From NCBI GenBank assembly GCA_001600355.1, contig BCJU01000001.1, positions 827,178-891,177 of the forward strand: DNA of 64,000 nt. The letters run 5' to 3'. The DNA is from Meira nashicola (Eukaryota; Basidiomycota; Exobasidiomycetes; Exobasidiales; Brachybasidiaceae). Numbering within the stretch: the stretch's first letter is position 1; the number at the start of each line of letters is the position of its first letter. The position numbers and the translations under genes are program-made. Below, piece by piece: positions 63,286-64,000 of this stretch. The notes under the pieces were generated by a model, which saw nothing but the letters and a program-made list of their open reading frames with translations, did no database searches and was not told where the DNA came from.

Positions 63286-64000
63286 ATGGCGAACGATATC
63301 GTTTACTTCCTCAAAACCCATCGTCGCCAAATTATGGCGATTGGAAAAAAGATCTTTGCTTTCCTAAAAAATAAAAAGAATACAGCAGCAGCAGGTGCAG
63401 GAGGAGCTGCTGGAGGAGCTGCAGGCTATTATGGAGGTCAACAACAACATCAACAACAGCAACCATACCAACAACCATATCAACAACAAGGACCAGGATA
63501 TCAGCAACAACAACCTCAATATGGCGGCGGAGGTCAAGGTCAAAATTTGTGGGACCATCCACCACCACAAGGACAATACGGTCATCCAAACGCACCTGCA
63601 AACATTCCTGCAGGCGTTAAACCCCACCATGGACGATATAATGATAACGAAATCAATTCCAAAAATGAAAGATACATGCAATTACGTAACCAAGCACGTT
63701 CAGAAGGTGATAAAATGGCAAAATGTTTCGACGATTCTCATAAAGCTTATTCTAACGGTGATGGTGGTAGAGCAAAACAATTGAGTAATGAAGGTCATGA
63801 ACATAAACGTAAAATGGAACAATTGAACGGAGAAGCAGCTGATTGGATCTATCATGCAAATAATGAAGATAGTGGACCAAATGAAGTGGATTTGCATGGT
63901 TTGTACACCCAAGAAGCAATCACAAAGACTGAAGAAGCAATTCGATCAGCTCAAGGTAAAGGAATGCCAGAATTGCGTGTCATTGTCGGAAAAGGTATTC
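63286..64000 (+). CDS. DUF1771-Smr domain protein, truncated by the window end
   Basis: The open frame from ATG 63286 runs off the window (238 codons visible). The N-terminus is basic and partly hydrophobic (MANDIVYFLKTHRRQIMAIGKKIFAFL). An Ala/Gly stretch and a Gln/Tyr/Pro-rich tract (residues ~47-85) follow. A DUF1771 helical unit is clear near 125-190 (YMQLRNQARSEGDKMAKCFDDSHKAYSNGDGGRAKQLSNEGHEHKRKM). The Smr domain starts near 205 with NEVDLHGLYTQEAITKTEEAI and ELRVIVGKG. Smr domains are nucleases or RNA-binding units in quality control and DNA repair. The DLHG motif needed for activity is present; the catalytic end of the domain is outside the window. Confidence 0.85.
   Translation, partial: MANDIVYFLKTHRRQIMAIGKKIFAFLKNKKNTAAAGAGGAAGGAAGYYGGQQQHQQQQPYQQPYQQQGPGYQQQQPQYGGGGQGQNLWDHPPPQGQYGHPNAPANIPAGVKPHHGRYNDNEINSKNERYMQLRNQARSEGDKMAKCFDDSHKAYSNGDGGRAKQLSNEGHEHKRKMEQLNGEAADWIYHANNEDSGPNEVDLHGLYTQEAITKTEEAIRSAQGKGMPELRVIVGKGI

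Overview
The window looks like a gene-dense nuclear contig of a basidiomycete fungus with low GC and few introns. The introns I could resolve are short: most are 60-100 nt, and the longest is 194 nt. They follow GT(G/A)AGT...CTAAC-like...(C/T)AG. Family-level matches fit a fungus: Ssb-type Hsp70, a Ste6-type ABC exporter, a Zn2Cys6 regulator, Siw14 phosphatase, retromer Vps29, a PRELI/Ups protein and a nuclear-encoded mitochondrial uS2m. I cannot name the species. The intron-poor style would suit Ustilaginomycotina or a similar lineage, but that is inference.

Layout. 0-3.3 kb: the C-terminal end of an unknown gene, a ~0.94 kb degenerate inverted-repeat element, and a two-exon gene for a tiny secreted peptide precursor with Lys-Arg processing sites. 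3.3-22 kb: housekeeping genes (bHLH regulator, VPS29, ARG3, a degenerate FGGY/xylulokinase-like protein, a MAPEG protein, a Ste6-like ABC transporter, mitochondrial uS2, SSB Hsp70, a peroxisomal-type carrier). 22.5-36.9 kb: large low-complexity or regulatory proteins (KH-domain RNA-binding protein, a Ser-rich membrane protein, Siw14, a tail-anchored CS-domain protein, a PRELI protein). 36.9-41 kb: a candidate His-repeat/Cys-rich mini-gene, a mitochondrial carrier, and two medium-chain dehydrogenases. 41.3-55.4 kb: a tandem array of five secreted prolyl-oligopeptidase-like (S9A) genes, all on the minus strand. 55.8-64 kb: an unknown protein, an intron-containing tRNA-Ser(CGA), a Zn2Cys6 factor, an aldo-keto reductase, two small unknown genes and a DUF1771-Smr protein cut by the window end.

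The S9A array is the most unusual part. The two intact genes lack a serine at the nucleophile position. Two more genes are full-length in frame but carry TAA stops (three and one). The fifth, the only one that keeps Ser, Asp and His at the triad positions, is broken by a TAA and by an apparently mutated splice donor. This looks like a family of secreted pseudopeptidases that expanded and is turning over. Other leads are the Kex2-type peptide precursor near 1.7 kb and the spliced poly-His/Cys-rich ORF directly downstream of, and in frame with, a carrier gene.

Several starts were moved to a real ATG because the longest open frame began with TTG or GTG. All functional calls rest on motif recognition by eye. 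Coordinates of hand-resolved splice sites could be off by a base.
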